From Deltaproteobacteria bacterium (lineage in GTDB: Bacteria > SAR324 > JACQKK01): a stretch of 5,674 bases of DNA. The notes below the pieces were generated by a model. The model worked only from the letters and a program-made list of their open reading frames with translations, made no database searches and was not told where the DNA came from. The position numbers and the translations under genes were made by a program. Location: the NCBI GenBank assembly GCA_029858165.1, contig JAOUFO010000130.1:1-5674 (forward strand). The letters run 5' to 3'. The stretch's first letter is position 1, and every line of letters begins with the position of its first letter. Below are positions 5,167 to 5,674 of this stretch, in pieces.

Positions 5167-5185
5167 CTCCGGCACACATCCGGAG
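5167..5185 (+). repeat. Hairpin in the rpsM-rpsK spacer that buries a GGAGG
   Basis: CTCCGG (5167-5172) pairs with CCGGAG (5180-5185) around a 7-nt loop. A G-U pair and a G-C pair (5166/5186, 5165/5187) can extend the stem to 8 bp. The stem covers GGAGG (5182-5186), which is 20 nt from the rpsK ATG and too far to act. The usable AGAGGA (5191-5196) lies just outside. It may stabilise the mRNA or tune S11 translation; no protein binding is shown. Confidence 0.4.
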
Positions 5186-5206
5186 GCGATAGAGGATTCG
5201 TGTAAA

Positions 5207-5599
5207 ATGGCGAAAGCAAAAAAAGCAACAGGCAAGAAAAAAGAAAAGAAAAACGTGCCGGTGGGAGTTTGCCATATCATGGCCAGCTTCAACAACACCA
5301 TCATCACCATCACCGATCTTCAGGGCAACACGATTTCGTGGTCCAGTACCGGTGCCCAGGGCTTTAAAGGCTCCCGCAAAAGCACCCCTTTTGCCGCCAA
5401 AACGGCAACTGAGGATGCGGTGCGCAAAGCCAAGGAACATGGGCTGAGACAGGTTGAAGTGGAGTTGCTGGGTCCCGGCACCGGCCGGGAGGCCGCCTTA
5501 CGGGCCCTGGCATCCGAAGGAATCAAGGTAACCACCATTCGGGATGTGACCCCGATTCCCCACAATGGATGCCGTCCGCCAAAACAAAGGCGAATTTGA
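5207..5599 (+). CDS. rpsK: 30S ribosomal protein S11
   Basis: S11 is in the 30S platform and contacts the upstream part of mRNA near the Shine-Dalgarno helix, with S6, S18 and S21 as neighbours. The 130-residue product is typical. It has a Lys-rich N-terminal tail (2-15), the core VCHIMASFNNTIITITDLQG (21-40), STGAQGFKGSRKSTPFAA (47-64), GPGTGREAALRAL (89-101) and the signature TIRDVTPIPHNGCRPPK (110-126). The Asn120-Gly121 pair matches the site reported to form isoaspartate in E. coli S11. The ATG at 5207 uses AGAGGA (5191-5196), and no better start exists. It follows rpsM by 66 bp. rpsD, rpoA and rplQ would be expected next but lie beyond the window. Confidence 0.97.
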   Translation: MAKAKKATGKKKEKKNVPVGVCHIMASFNNTIITITDLQGNTISWSSTGAQGFKGSRKSTPFAAKTATEDAVRKAKEHGLRQVEVELLGPGTGREAALRALASEGIKVTTIRDVTPIPHNGCRPPKQRRI

Positions 5600-5604
5600 G
5601 CACA

Positions 5605-5618
5605 TCCCGTTTCCGGGA
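5605..5618 (+). repeat. Small hairpin after rpsK in the presumed rpsD leader
   Basis: TCCCG and CGGGA form a 5-bp stem around TTTC, starting 6 bp after the rpsK stop. A pyrimidine-rich tract (5627-5642, mostly T) follows after 8 nt. The distance from stem to T-tract is too great for a standard intrinsic terminator. The rest of the 75 bp to the window edge contains no start codon for the next gene. Confidence 0.35.
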
Positions 5619-5674
5619 CAGGAAGTCTCTTTTCTTTTCTTTGAACTGACACGAAGAAGACAAGACCAACCACA

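Overview
This window is an almost solid block of translation and secretion genes, all on the + strand. It holds the distal half of the spc ribosomal-protein cluster joined directly to the start of the alpha cluster. The order is rplF (5'-truncated by the window edge), rplR, rpsE, rpmD, rplO, secY, adk, infA, rpmJ, rpsM, rpsK. The window ends in the leader of what is normally the next gene, rpsD. Every gene was recognised from conserved protein sequence. rpmJ (37 codons) was found by reading the sequence directly.

The proteins look like those of a Gram-negative member of the former Deltaproteobacteria (Desulfobacterota), most likely near the sulfate-reducing Desulfobacteraceae. This is an inference from the flavour of L6, L15, SecY and Adk, the moderate base composition, and an Adk LID metal site resembling the one described in Desulfovibrio. 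No taxon-defining RNA gene is present.

Layout: bases 1-759 carry the end of L6 and all of L18, 23 bp apart. Bases 760-1017 are a non-coding gap rich in inverted repeats, unusual at this point in the operon. Bases 1018-1716 carry S5 and L30. Bases 1717-1902 are a second non-coding gap holding a G9 run and a perfect 16-bp palindrome. Bases 1903-4339 are tightly packed L15, SecY and adenylate kinase; secY and adk overlap by 4 bp. Bases 4397-5599 carry IF1, L36, S13 and S11 with short spacers, several of which contain small inverted repeats. Bases 5600-5674 are non-coding.

The genes work together in making proteins: 50S proteins (L6, L18, L30, L15, L36), 30S proteins (S5, S13, S11), initiation factor IF1, the SecY channel that exports or inserts the products, and Adk, which rebalances adenine nucleotides. 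The two non-ATG starts (TTG for rpsE, GTG for rpsM) each have a full TAAGGAG Shine-Dalgarno, while several ATG genes have weak ones.

I see no undescribed system, phage, CRISPR array or intact mobile element. What is worth a second look lies in the two enlarged intergenic gaps, the modified Adk metal site, the very short rpmJ-rpsM spacer (no room for an E. coli-type S4 leader between the genes), and the hairpin before rpsK.
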